Shown piece after piece: positions 18,281 through 26,583 of a DNA stretch of 64,000 nt. Location of the stretch: NCBI GenBank assembly GCA_016218915.1, contig JACRCQ010000072.1:232722-296721 (forward strand), read 5' to 3'. The position numbers and the translations under genes were made by a program. Under the pieces are notes generated by a model. It ran no database searches, was not told where the DNA came from, and was given only the letters and a program-made list of their open reading frames with translations. The number at the start of each line of letters is the position of its first letter. The stretch's first letter is position 1. The stretch is from Deltaproteobacteria bacterium. GTDB taxonomy: Bacteria; Myxococcota_A; Polyangia; Polyangiales; Polyangiaceae.

Positions 18281-18973
18281 ATGGTCTCGTCGCTCCCACC
18301 GCCTCCGAGCTCGCCTGAGTTTCCGCCTGCGATCATGCTCGCAGGCGAGCAGGCGCGCGTGCTGCGAACCACCGACGGACTCGCGCTCGAAGGGCTCGCC
18401 CGGCTGCCTTCCACCGCTTCGCGCGCCGTGGTGCTATGCCATCCGCATCCGCTCTACGGCGGCTCCATGCACAATGCGATCATCGTGGTGATCACGCGTG
18501 CGCTGCGGGAGGCAGGAGGCGACGAGGTCGGCACGCTGCGCTTCAACTACCGCGGTGTGCAGGGCTCGGAAGGGCGCTACGACGACGGGCAAGGGGAAGA
18601 GCGCGACGTGCTTTCCGCGATCGACGCTGTGCAGCGGGACTTGCCTGAAGCGCGCGTGAGCGTGCTCGGCTATTCCTTCGGCTCCTGGGTCGGATTGCGC
18701 GCCGCCATCACGCACGAAGCGGTCGATCGGGTGGGGCTCGTGGCACCTGCGGCGCGGATCTTCAAGTACCCTGAGCTGGCATCGCATCGCGCTCTTCCGA
18801 TCGAGATTGTGGTCGGTGATCATGATCAGTTCGTGCAGGTCGGTGATGCACGCGCGCTCGCAGAGCGTCTCGGAGCGCGCATCACGGTGATCCATGGGGC
18901 AGACCACTACTTCGTGAAACAGCGCAGGGTCGTGGCTGACGCGATCGTGCCCTTCCTGCTGGGTGCGCGATGA
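18281..18973 (+). CDS. Alpha/beta hydrolase (dienelactone-hydrolase-like)
   Basis: About 230 residues. The nucleophile elbow GYSFGS places Ser132, with a candidate acid in VVGDHDQF (about 178-181) and catalytic His208 in HGADHYF. CHPHPLYGGSMHN forms the oxyanion-region loop of this small-hydrolase family. Soluble, with no signal peptide. Substrate unknown; relatives are annotated only as alpha/beta hydrolases. It overlaps the DUF99 gene by four bases (ATGA), so the two are probably translationally coupled. The start at 18281 is ATG; a later Met at 18338 is also possible. Confidence 0.85.
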   Translation: MVSSLPPPPSSPEFPPAIMLAGEQARVLRTTDGLALEGLARLPSTASRAVVLCHPHPLYGGSMHNAIIVVITRALREAGGDEVGTLRFNYRGVQGSEGRYDDGQGEERDVLSAIDAVQRDLPEARVSVLGYSFGSWVGLRAAITHEAVDRVGLVAPAARIFKYPELASHRALPIEIVVGDHDQFVQVGDARALAERLGARITVIHGADHYFVKQRRVVADAIVPFLLGAR

Positions 18974-19536
18974 TCCGCCCCCAGGCGCGCATCGTGGGGA
19001 TCGACGACGGGCCGTTCGAGCATCGGCCCCGTGCTCCTGTCCTGGTGGCAGGCGTGCTGATGCGCGGCGGCGGACGTGTGGACGGAGTTGTCACCACGCG
19101 CGTGTTACGGGACGGATTCGGGGCAACGCGCGCTGTGGCGCGCATGCTGTCCACCGGGCGTCTTGCGGGGCAGGCGCAGGCGGTGCTGATCGACGGCGTG
19201 GCTGTGGGCGGGTTCAACGTGATCGACTTGCCTCGACTCGCCGAAGAGCTGGAGGTCCCGGTCATCGCGGTGATGCGCCGGGCGCCAGACCTCGAGGCGG
19301 TTCGCAGGGCCATCCAAAGGACCACGCAGCCCGAGCGGCGCTGGCGGATGATCCAGGCAGCCGGAGCGATCGAGCGAGCGGGCAAGATGTGCTTCCAGGT
19401 TGCGGGCGCGAGCACGTCCGACGCGAGGCAGATCCTCGAAGTTGCGACCGCTGGCTCCGAATATCCGGAAGCGCTTCGGCTGGCACACATGATCGCGGGC
19501 GCGATCGTCACGGGTACCAGCCGTGGCCGTCCGTGA
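18970..19536 (+). CDS. DUF99 family protein (endonuclease V-like fold)
   Basis: A 188-residue protein. The N-terminal motif IVGIDDGPFE and the following VLVAGVLMRGGGRVDGVV are typical of DUF99, a family related to endonuclease V of the RNase H fold and common in archaea. An Asp pair in GIDDGPF and an Asp in VLIDGVAVGGFNVID fit metal-binding positions. The family name is firm. The nuclease role is inferred by homology and has been reported for one archaeal member as I recall. It is coupled by a four-base overlap to the hydrolase upstream, and the next gene begins 82 bases downstream. Confidence 0.75.
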   Translation: MIRPQARIVGIDDGPFEHRPRAPVLVAGVLMRGGGRVDGVVTTRVLRDGFGATRAVARMLSTGRLAGQAQAVLIDGVAVGGFNVIDLPRLAEELEVPVIAVMRRAPDLEAVRRAIQRTTQPERRWRMIQAAGAIERAGKMCFQVAGASTSDARQILEVATAGSEYPEALRLAHMIAGAIVTGTSRGRP

Positions 19537-19618
19537 TGCAACGCGCTCCAGCGCTGCCCGGGCGCTTCCCAACCGGCGCCCGGCCTTGTAGGGTCAGCGT
19601 CCCTCATCACCGGAACGC

Positions 19619-21517
19619 ATGCTCCTCTGGATTCTGAGCCTGGTTGCCCTTGGTCTGGCGCCGTTGCTGAACAGGCTCGCGCGCACGGCCCGGGGTGCGC
19701 TCGACGTGATCGACGGGTTCGTGCTGGTGACGATCAGCGGCATCGTGCTGCTGCACATCATCCCGCACAGCGTGGAGTCCCAGGGGTGGATCGCGGTCCT
19801 GGTGGCACTTGCTGGACTGCTCGGGCCCGGGATGACCGAGCGGGTGATGGGCAAGCTCGCAAAGCCCGCGCACGCGTTGGCTGTGCTGCTCGCTGTGGTC
19901 GCTGTGGCGCTGCACACGTTCATGGACGGTGCGGCGCTCGGTGGAAGTGTGATCACGCAGGGGCAGCACCAGTCGGAGACGTTTGCGCTCGCTGTGATCC
20001 TGCACCGGCTGCCCGAAGGGCTGATGATCTGGTGGCTCGTGAGCCCGGCGTTTGGGCCATGGGTGGCTGCGGGCCTGCTCGCCCTGGTGGGTGCGTCGAC
20101 CACGGCTGGATTCTTCGGCGGCCAGGCGGTGCTGATGGGCGCTGCCACGCGTTGGATCGCGCTGTTCCAGGCGCTCGTCGCCGGCTCGCTGCTGCACGTG
20201 GTCACACACCGACCCCACCCCGCTGGGCACGACCATGGCTCGGAGAAACGGGGGCCGTGGTCTGGGATCGGGGCGTTGATCGGCCTGCTGGTGCTGATGG
20301 GGATCTTCGGATCGCACGGCCACGAAGAGGAGCTCGCGCCCTTTGGTCATGCTCTGCTGGTGCTTGCCCTCAAGAGCGCTCCGGTGCTCGTGATCGCGTA
20401 CCTGCTGTCCGGCGTGGTGCACGCCTTTCTTCCGCAGCAGACTACGGCCTGGCTCGGCAAGGGGTCGCGGCTTTCGCAAGCCTTGCGAGGCGTGCTGCTC
20501 GGCTTGCCTCTTCCGATCTGCTCGTGCGGAGCGATTCCGCTGTACCGCTCGCTGATGACGCGCGGCGTGCCCGCGGCAGCGGCCATGGCCTTTCTGGTGG
20601 CTGCCCCTGAGATCGGGATCGATGCCGTGCTGCTCTCGCTGCCCCTGCTCGGCGTGTCGGTCACGGTCGCGCGGTTCGTCTGCGCACTGCTCGTGGCCCT
20701 GCTCGCAGCGTTGATCGTCTCGCGCATGGTTCCATCCGCGCCGCTGCAGGCCCCGGCCGAAGTCCAGGACAGGAAGCGAGCCTCGTGGCGCACCAGGCTG
20801 ACTGGCGGATTGCGCTTTGGCCTGCGCGACATGGTCGACGAGACCGGACCCTGGATCGTGCTCGGCCTGTTCGTGGCCGCCGTCGCAGAGCCGTTGCTCG
20901 ATGCGGCCTGGATGTCGCGGCTGCCGCGCGGGCTCGATGTGCCGGTGCTCGCGCTGGTGGGAATGCCGGTCTACGTGTGCGCATCCGGGGCAACGCCATT
21001 GATGGCCATCCTCTTGGCAAAGGGCGTGTCACCAGGGGCTGCGATCGCGTTTCTGCTCACCGGGCCGGCGACCAACATGACCACCTTTGGCGTGATGGGG
21101 CGCGCTCATGGCAAGCGCGTCGCGATCGCCTTTGCAGCAGCGGTGGGCGCCCTGTCGATCGCACTCGGCTATGCGGTCAACGCGCTGATCAGCCACGCCC
21201 CAGCCGGCGTAGCGCCGCTCGCAGAGCAACCTTCCGGCGCGGTCTCCTACGCGTTCCTGGTCGTGTTCGTGGGAATGCTCGCGGTCTCTCTGCTGCGTCA
21301 GGGACCGAGAGGATTCGTGGGGCAGCTCGCCTCGTTGTGGCCGCATCGTCACGAGCACGACGACACGTGCAACGATTGCTGCGAGCACGAGCATGGGGAG
21401 CACGACCCTTGCGCGTGCAGGCAGAGAGAAGAAGAGCACGGGCACGAGCACGAGCACGAGGGCAAGCACGAGCACGAGCACGGGCACGAGCACGGGCACG
21501 AGCATGAAGCGGGGTAG
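19619..21517 (+). CDS. ZIP-like/ArsP-like fusion metal transporter with His-rich tail
   Basis: A 632-residue polytopic protein made of two transport modules. The N-terminal third resembles ZIP metal transporters: LHTFMDG (His99, Asp103) and HRLPEG (His129, Glu133) are in place of the paired HNxxD and HExPHE motifs. From about residue 245 the sequence fits the DUF318/ArsP/SaoE-like permease family, with PICSCGAIPLYRSL (Cys301, Cys303) and a second GPATNMTTFG repeat half. The last ~60 residues are His, Glu, Asp and Cys repeats (DDTCNDCCEHEHGEHD ... HEHEH), a metal-binding tail. It probably exports or imports a heavy metal or metalloid; direction and metal are unknown. The two families are normally separate proteins. 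Confidence 0.75.
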   Translation: MLLWILSLVALGLAPLLNRLARTARGALDVIDGFVLVTISGIVLLHIIPHSVESQGWIAVLVALAGLLGPGMTERVMGKLAKPAHALAVLLAVVAVALHTFMDGAALGGSVITQGQHQSETFALAVILHRLPEGLMIWWLVSPAFGPWVAAGLLALVGASTTAGFFGGQAVLMGAATRWIALFQALVAGSLLHVVTHRPHPAGHDHGSEKRGPWSGIGALIGLLVLMGIFGSHGHEEELAPFGHALLVLALKSAPVLVIAYLLSGVVHAFLPQQTTAWLGKGSRLSQALRGVLLGLPLPICSCGAIPLYRSLMTRGVPAAAAMAFLVAAPEIGIDAVLLSLPLLGVSVTVARFVCALLVALLAALIVSRMVPSAPLQAPAEVQDRKRASWRTRLTGGLRFGLRDMVDETGPWIVLGLFVAAVAEPLLDAAWMSRLPRGLDVPVLALVGMPVYVCASGATPLMAILLAKGVSPGAAIAFLLTGPATNMTTFGVMGRAHGKRVAIAFAAAVGALSIALGYAVNALISHAPAGVAPLAEQPSGAVSYAFLVVFVGMLAVSLLRQGPRGFVGQLASLWPHRHEHDDTCNDCCEHEHGEHDPCACRQREEEHGHEHEHEGKHEHEHGHEHGHEHEAG

Positions 21518-21523
21518 CTGAGG

Positions 21524-22465
21524 TTAGTCGCGCGCCACCCGCCGCTCGATCCACCGGATGACCTCGGCTTCGGGCGCGGTGCCGGTCAGCCTTCCCAGCT
21601 CCTGGATCCCGGTCGGGCTGGTCACGTTGACCTCGGTCAGCCGTTCGCCAATCATGTCGAGCCCCACGAAGAACAGGCCCATCTCGCGCAGCCTCGGGCC
21701 GATCGCCTCCACCAGCCTCTGCTCGCGATCGGTCAGGGTGGTGGCAATCACCGTGCCGCCGACGTGGATGTTCGCTCGCAGATCGTCGGCTCGAGGCACG
21801 CGCAGGATCGCGCCGAGCAGCTTTCCGTCGAGCAGCAGCACGCGCTTGTCGCCTTCGCGCACGGCCGGCAGGTACTCCTGCACCATCGCCAGCTCCCTGC
21901 CTTCGTCCGTGAGCATGTCGATGATCGACGGCGTGTTCAGGTCGTCGGCTGCGATGCGCAGCACACCTCGCCCGCCCGCGCCATCGAGCGGCTTGATGAT
22001 CCCGAGGCCGCCCACCGAGTCCACGAACGCGCGAATTCGAGTGCGATCCGACGACACGATCGTGCGCGGGGTCCATTCCGGAAACAGAAGCGCGCACAGC
22101 TTCTCGTTGGCATCGCGCAAGCCCCGCGGATCGTTGACGATCAACGTGCGTCCGCGCTCGCACTCGAGCATCTGCGTGCAGTGAAGGTACGCCGCATCAA
22201 AGGGCGGATCCTTGCGAACGAGCACAGCATCGACCTGGCCGAGGGCAACCTCGAAGCGATCGCCGTGGACCGCGTAGGGCGGCTCCGCACAGACCGCGGT
22301 CGTGGTCACCCGCGCGTGGACCCGTCCCTGCTCGACCCAAAGGTCGCGCACCAGACAGTGCAGGTTCTGATGTCCTGCAGCCTGGGCCGCGCGCATCAAG
22401 GCGAACGTCGTGTCCTTGTCGGGCAGCATCGTCTCGATCGGGTCCATCACGAACAGCAGGCGCAT
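21524..22465 (-). CDS. gshB: Glutathione synthetase
   Basis: Joins gamma-glutamylcysteine and glycine with ATP, the second step of glutathione synthesis, in the cytoplasm. The 313-residue protein starts at Met 22465, preceded by GAGGA at good spacing. RLLFVMDPIETMLPDKDTT is a family opener. The ATP-grasp parts include IIKPLDGAGGRGVLR, VQEYLPAVREGDKR and LTEVNVTSPTGIQE. No gshA gene is in the window. It ends seven bases from the fusion transporter on the other strand, so the two genes are convergent. Confidence 0.95.
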   Translation of the reverse strand: MRLLFVMDPIETMLPDKDTTFALMRAAQAAGHQNLHCLVRDLWVEQGRVHARVTTTAVCAEPPYAVHGDRFEVALGQVDAVLVRKDPPFDAAYLHCTQMLECERGRTLIVNDPRGLRDANEKLCALLFPEWTPRTIVSSDRTRIRAFVDSVGGLGIIKPLDGAGGRGVLRIAADDLNTPSIIDMLTDEGRELAMVQEYLPAVREGDKRVLLLDGKLLGAILRVPRADDLRANIHVGGTVIATTLTDREQRLVEAIGPRLREMGLFFVGLDMIGERLTEVNVTSPTGIQELGRLTGTAPEAEVIRWIERRVARD

Positions 22466-22549
22466 GGTCATTCCTCGAAGCGTGGGGAAGTGATCGCGAT
22501 CCTTGAGCAGCCCGGGCGAGGTGGCCAGTGGCTCCAACCTCGCCGTCGC

Positions 22550-24220
22550 TCAGTTCGGTTTCTCGAAGAAGCAGGCGTGGTAGCCGACCATGCCAGTGTA
22601 CATGCTCGTGCCGCGCAGCTCCTGCCAGTCGAAGCCGAGCATCAGGCCGCTGCTCTCGCCACTCAGAGACCTGCGCCCGAACGCGAGCCATCCGCCGTTG
22701 AGCCACTCGTCGCCAAAGGGAACGTGCTTCGAGCCATCGTTGCGCGACTCGCGGCCGAACACCCACTGGGGACGGCTGTACACGTTCATGCGCATGTAGC
22801 GCCCGAGGTCCGTGGTGATCGAAAGCTCGATCGGAAGCTCCCCCGCACCCGGAACCGCACCGCCCTTGATGCCGTCTGCGCCGATGCCTCCCCGGAGCGC
22901 GATGACCGTGCGGTTGCCGAGAAACAGGCTGGGTCCCCACAACAGCCGCGTTCCGTAGAGGAATCCGGAACCGAACCCGGCGCCGAGCTCAAAGTCCAGC
23001 CCGAGCGTCCAGCCGATCACGCTCCCCCTCATGCTCTCGCCGCCCCGGATGTGGCCGCCCACGTACGACGTCGCCGCAGCATCGAGCTTGTCCCGATTCC
23101 CAGGCGCCCCGATCCCGAGAAAGATCCTGCCGTCCATGGCACTTCGGCTGCGCTCGTACTCCCGCGGCGGATCGATCAGGTGCGGATAGCCGAGCTTGTC
23201 CAGCCAGCGGATGGGGAGACGGAACTCGATGTTCTCGGTGCGTGCCCGGAGCGGATGCTCCACGCGTATCGACAAGGTGGCGACCTTGGCTTCGCTTTGC
23301 AGACGTCGCGCCTCGTTCTGCAGCCCGGAGACCTCTGCCAGGAGCCGCTCGCGATCGTGCTGCAGCTCGAGCCTTCCAGACACCGTGCCTGGTCGCTCCT
23401 CTGCGGTCCTGATGTCATCGAGCGTACGGCGGATCGCCGCGAGCCTCGACACGAGATCCACGTAGCGTTCGGTCACATCCTGTACACCGAGGTTGGGGCT
23501 GTCCGCCCGGCCGAGCACGGCGATTCGACGAAATGCATTGTCGAGGCTGCCCACAGGGACCTTCATCGTGCAGGCATCAGGTGAGCAGGAGACGATCGAG
23601 CCGCCCAGCTCGCGGGCAATGCCGATCATCTGTTGCGCGACATCTTCTCCTTCGCGCACGGTCAGCGCGATGGCGACCGTGTGGATTCGGAGGCCAGAGG
23701 GGGGAACCTCGGCAGGTGCCGCGATCAGGATCGGCGGCGATCGCGGAGGAGGTGGCGTGAGTGGCTCCGCAGGTTGGACCGGCGCGGCCTCATCTTCTTC
23801 GCCCTCGCCAGGAGCAGGCACTGCCGGCCCCGGCTTTCCGGTACCGGGTTTTGCAGGCGCAGGCTTGGCGGGCACAGCCTTCCCAGGCGCAGGCTTTCCA
23901 GGAGCAGGTTTCGCAGGTGCGGCCGGCGTGGGATTCGCAGTCGCTGGCTTTGCAGGCGCAGGCTTCGCAGGTGCGGCAGGAGCAGGCTTTGCAGGTGCGG
24001 CCGGCGTGGGATTCGCAGTCGCTGGCTTTGCAGGCGCAGGCTTCGCAGGTGCGGCAGGAGCAGGCTTTGCAGGTGCGGTCGGCGCAGGCTTCGCAGGTGT
24101 GGGAGTCGCGCTGCCGGCGGGTTGCTGCGCCGCAGCGGACAGCGACGTCAAGACCACCAGCCCTGAGGCCAAGAGCGCTCTTGCGATCATCGCGCGTCGG
24201 TTGGTCAGAGCCACGGACAT
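22550..24220 (-). CDS. Exported DUF4349-like protein with AKPAP repeats
   Basis: A 556-residue exported protein. A signal peptide ending SAAAQ (about 31) is followed by about 100 residues of Ala/Lys/Pro repeats (AKPAPAKPATANPTPAAP). A DUF4349-like domain follows (about 175-320) with VPVGSLDNAFRRIA, VQDVTERYVDLVSRLAAI and a coiled helix rich in Arg, Glu and Ala. The last 200 residues are beta-rich (LGLDFELGAGFGSGFLYG) and may form an outer-membrane barrel. The Pro-rich linker would span the periplasm. It holds an exact 78-base tandem duplication. The function is unknown; DUF4349 proteins are membrane- or envelope-associated. Confidence 0.75.
   Translation of the reverse strand: MSVALTNRRAMIARALLASGLVVLTSLSAAAQQPAGSATPTPAKPAPTAPAKPAPAAPAKPAPAKPATANPTPAAPAKPAPAAPAKPAPAKPATANPTPAAPAKPAPGKPAPGKAVPAKPAPAKPGTGKPGPAVPAPGEGEEDEAAPVQPAEPLTPPPPRSPPILIAAPAEVPPSGLRIHTVAIALTVREGEDVAQQMIGIARELGGSIVSCSPDACTMKVPVGSLDNAFRRIAVLGRADSPNLGVQDVTERYVDLVSRLAAIRRTLDDIRTAEERPGTVSGRLELQHDRERLLAEVSGLQNEARRLQSEAKVATLSIRVEHPLRARTENIEFRLPIRWLDKLGYPHLIDPPREYERSRSAMDGRIFLGIGAPGNRDKLDAAATSYVGGHIRGGESMRGSVIGWTLGLDFELGAGFGSGFLYGTRLLWGPSLFLGNRTVIALRGGIGADGIKGGAVPGAGELPIELSITTDLGRYMRMNVYSRPQWVFGRESRNDGSKHVPFGDEWLNGGWLAFGRRSLSGESSGLMLGFDWQELRGTSMYTGMVGYHACFFEKPN
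23913..24068. repeat. Exact 78-base tandem duplication
   Basis: Positions 23913-23990 and 23991-24068 are identical, encoding 26 residues twice (AKPAPAKPATANPTPA-type). A partial third copy begins at 24069 with one change. The exact identity implies recent slippage or unequal exchange. Confidence 0.9.
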
Positions 24221-24288
24221 CCGGTTCTCCAGTCAGGGCGCGCAGCGCCTTTCCCGGGGCCTACCTTACGCCTGTTGGCCGTCCTGGC

Positions 24289-25155
24289 TCAACCCGGCAG
24301 GGCAGGGGGATCGCCATAGGGCGGTTTGAGCGCAGGGCGAAGGCGCTTGTCGTCTGCCCCTTCGAGGTGGTTGATCAGCCAGGTCGCTCCCACCGCGCCT
24401 GCGGGCAGCAGCAGCAGGTGCACGCACGGCAGCAGGCACAGGGCTCCCAGTGAGATGGCGAAGCCGAGTGCAGCGCCGAAGTTGTCCTTCATCCAGTCTG
24501 CGCGAAGCCCCAGCCGCCAGCCGCGCACGCTGAACGGGTAGTCGAGCAGGTCCCAGGTGATCGCGAGACCGGTGATGATGATCTTGAGCGGGATGGTCAC
24601 GATCCAGGAGAAGGGCACGAAAAGATCCACGATGAACAGCAGCGTCAGGACTGGGATCACCGGAACGATCGTCCAGAACGCTGCGGCCGCGGAACGCGCC
24701 ACTTCCTTCCAGAACGGAACCTTGGGGTGATCCGGTGCGCCGACGTCGCGCTCCATGGCGCGCACGAGCCGCTCGAGCGCAGGACCGGACAGCGGCTGTG
24801 CAAGACCCAACGCGATCAGCAACGACAGCAGGAACGCCGTGCCGACCGCGAGCACCTTGAGCACGATCACGCCTGCGACCGCGTACCAGGCGGTACCAGT
24901 GCCGACGATCCATTCGATCAACCTGGGCAGGAAGACAAACGACAAGGTGCTGAGGCCGAAGAACACCACGAGGGCAGCGGCCACCGGGATCATCGCAAAG
25001 ACCCAGAGCTGGGGATTCCGCAGGATGAACGAAAGGCCGTGAAACGGTCCTTTCAGGCCAGCTCGGAACTTGGAGAGCCTGGGCGGGCGCGGGGCTGCAG
25101 GAGCAGCTGCGGTCGCGGCTGGCGCGGGAGCATACGGCTGGGTGGGGTCAGCCAT
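24289..25155 (-). CDS. EI24/CysZ-like inner-membrane protein
   Basis: A 288-residue membrane protein. After an Ala/Pro-rich N-terminus (about 1-28) there are four to six hydrophobic segments (for example FAMIPVAAALVVFFGLS, VIVLKVLAVGTAFLLSLL). The helix-turn part ALGLAQPLSGPALERLVR and the late motif LLDYPFSVRG fit the EI24/CysZ-like family. In enterobacteria CysZ takes up sulfate; other members are of unknown role. The gene lies 69 bases before the DUF4349 start and 12 bases from the acyl-CoA dehydrogenase stop, all on the minus strand, so it may be part of their transcript. The substrate is not inferable from the sequence. Confidence 0.7.
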   Translation of the reverse strand: MADPTQPYAPAPAATAAAPAAPRPPRLSKFRAGLKGPFHGLSFILRNPQLWVFAMIPVAAALVVFFGLSTLSFVFLPRLIEWIVGTGTAWYAVAGVIVLKVLAVGTAFLLSLLIALGLAQPLSGPALERLVRAMERDVGAPDHPKVPFWKEVARSAAAAFWTIVPVIPVLTLLFIVDLFVPFSWIVTIPLKIIITGLAITWDLLDYPFSVRGWRLGLRADWMKDNFGAALGFAISLGALCLLPCVHLLLLPAGAVGATWLINHLEGADDKRLRPALKPPYGDPPALPG

Positions 25156-25167
25156 GGATGGTGAATA

Positions 25168-26343
25168 TCAAAACCCCATGAGCTTGGCGATGTAGTAGCG
25201 CAGCGTTTCGGTCGTGCCTCCACCGATTCGGATGAGACGCTGATCGCGCCACGCGCGGGAGATGCGGTATTCGTCCATGTATCCCGCACCGCCGTGCAGC
25301 TGCAGGCACTGATCCATGACCTCGCTGCTCAGCTCCCCCACGAATACCTTGGCCATGGAGATCAGCTTGACCAGCTCGAACGAAAGGGGGCCTTTCCTGA
25401 CGTAGCGCTGGTCGTTGTACAGGTCGACGCAGCGATCGGTCAGGGCTTTGCCCGCTTCGACCTTGGTGTACAGGTCCACCAGCTTGTGCTGCCAGTACTC
25501 GCGCTTGATCAGCGGCTTGCCGAATGCGACGCGATCCCGAGCCCAGTCGACCGCGTCCTTCAAAGCCAGCTCGCAACCGGCCAGGGTGCTCACGCACGCG
25601 ATGAGCCGCTCGGTCTGGAAGTTCTGCATCAGGTAGATGAAGGCCTGATTCTCCTGGCCGAGCAGGTACCGCGACGGGATGCGTACGTCCTCCAGGAACA
25701 GCTCGGCCGTGTCCGAGCTGAAGTTCCCCAGCTTGTGGAGCTTGCGCGACACGTGGAAGCCCGGGCTGCTCGTGGGCACCAGGAAGAACGAGCAGCCGTG
25801 AGCGCCGCCATCCGGATTGGTCTTGGCGAGCAGGGTCACGAAGCTCGCGCGCGTACCGTTGGTGATGTAGGTCTTCGAGCCGTTGATGACGAAGTCCGAG
25901 CCGTCGCGACGAGCCACGGTCCGGATCGCAGCGACGTCACTGCCAGCGCCGGGCTCGGTGACGCCCAGGGCTGCGATCCGGTCGCCTGTCAAGGCAGGCA
26001 CGAGGAACTCATCGATCTGCTCGCGTGTTCCGATGTCGGCGATGACCGGGGTGGCCATGTCGCTCTGGACCAGCAGGCCCATGGTGGTGCCAGCCATCTG
26101 GCAGCGGGGTAATTCCTGGGCTTTGACGACGCTGAACCAGTAATCCCCGCCGGATCCGCCTTTGTCCTCGGGGTAGTGGGCGCCCAGGATGCCCAGCTCG
26201 CCCGCGCGCTTGAACACCGAGTCCGGGAACAGCTCGTCGTTTTCCCACTCCTCGGCGTGCGGCAACAGCTCCTTGTCTGCGAAGTCCCGCACCGTCTTGC
26301 GAAAATGCTCGTGGTCTTCAGTGAAAGGCTGGAACACAGGCAC
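25168..26343 (-). CDS. Acyl-CoA dehydrogenase (LCAD/IVD-type active site)
   Basis: A 391-residue flavoprotein that oxidises an acyl-CoA to the enoyl-CoA and passes electrons to ETF. VTEPGAGSDVAAI, ITNGTRASF and LQLHGGAGYMDEY are family landmarks. At the position of the medium-chain enzyme's catalytic Glu the sequence has IGGGTTE, with Gly in its place. The base is probably Glu245 in TERLIAC, as in long-chain and isovaleryl enzymes. This suggests long-chain or branched substrates. An enoyl-CoA hydratase gene lies 1.2 kb away on the other strand, so the two may act in one pathway, but a shared promoter is not possible. Confidence 0.92.
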   Translation of the reverse strand: MPVFQPFTEDHEHFRKTVRDFADKELLPHAEEWENDELFPDSVFKRAGELGILGAHYPEDKGGSGGDYWFSVVKAQELPRCQMAGTTMGLLVQSDMATPVIADIGTREQIDEFLVPALTGDRIAALGVTEPGAGSDVAAIRTVARRDGSDFVINGSKTYITNGTRASFVTLLAKTNPDGGAHGCSFFLVPTSSPGFHVSRKLHKLGNFSSDTAELFLEDVRIPSRYLLGQENQAFIYLMQNFQTERLIACVSTLAGCELALKDAVDWARDRVAFGKPLIKREYWQHKLVDLYTKVEAGKALTDRCVDLYNDQRYVRKGPLSFELVKLISMAKVFVGELSSEVMDQCLQLHGGAGYMDEYRISRAWRDQRLIRIGGGTTETLRYYIAKLMGF

Positions 26344-26583
26344 CCCCTGGGCAAAGTCCGAAACGCGTCGGATCCGGTTGTCAATATTCGAGCCACCTTG
26401 ACGAGCGGCAATCGTACGGCAGGATGGCAGCGATCTGGATTCTTTCGTTCAAGGCGTTCGGGGCCACCCCCACGGCTCGGATGCCGGGTGCACGATCCAG
26501 GTTGCACCCGCGTCGAATTCGGAAAACCCTCGACGATCCAACGCCCCCATCGGGTCGTTCGTGTGTCAGGTTTCGGCAAGAAC

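Noticed and set aside
21430..21512. GAGCAC/GGGCACGAG simple repeat considered as a regulatory or mobile repeat.
   Set aside because: It encodes the His/Glu tail of the fusion transporter in frame up to the stop, so it is explained by coding.
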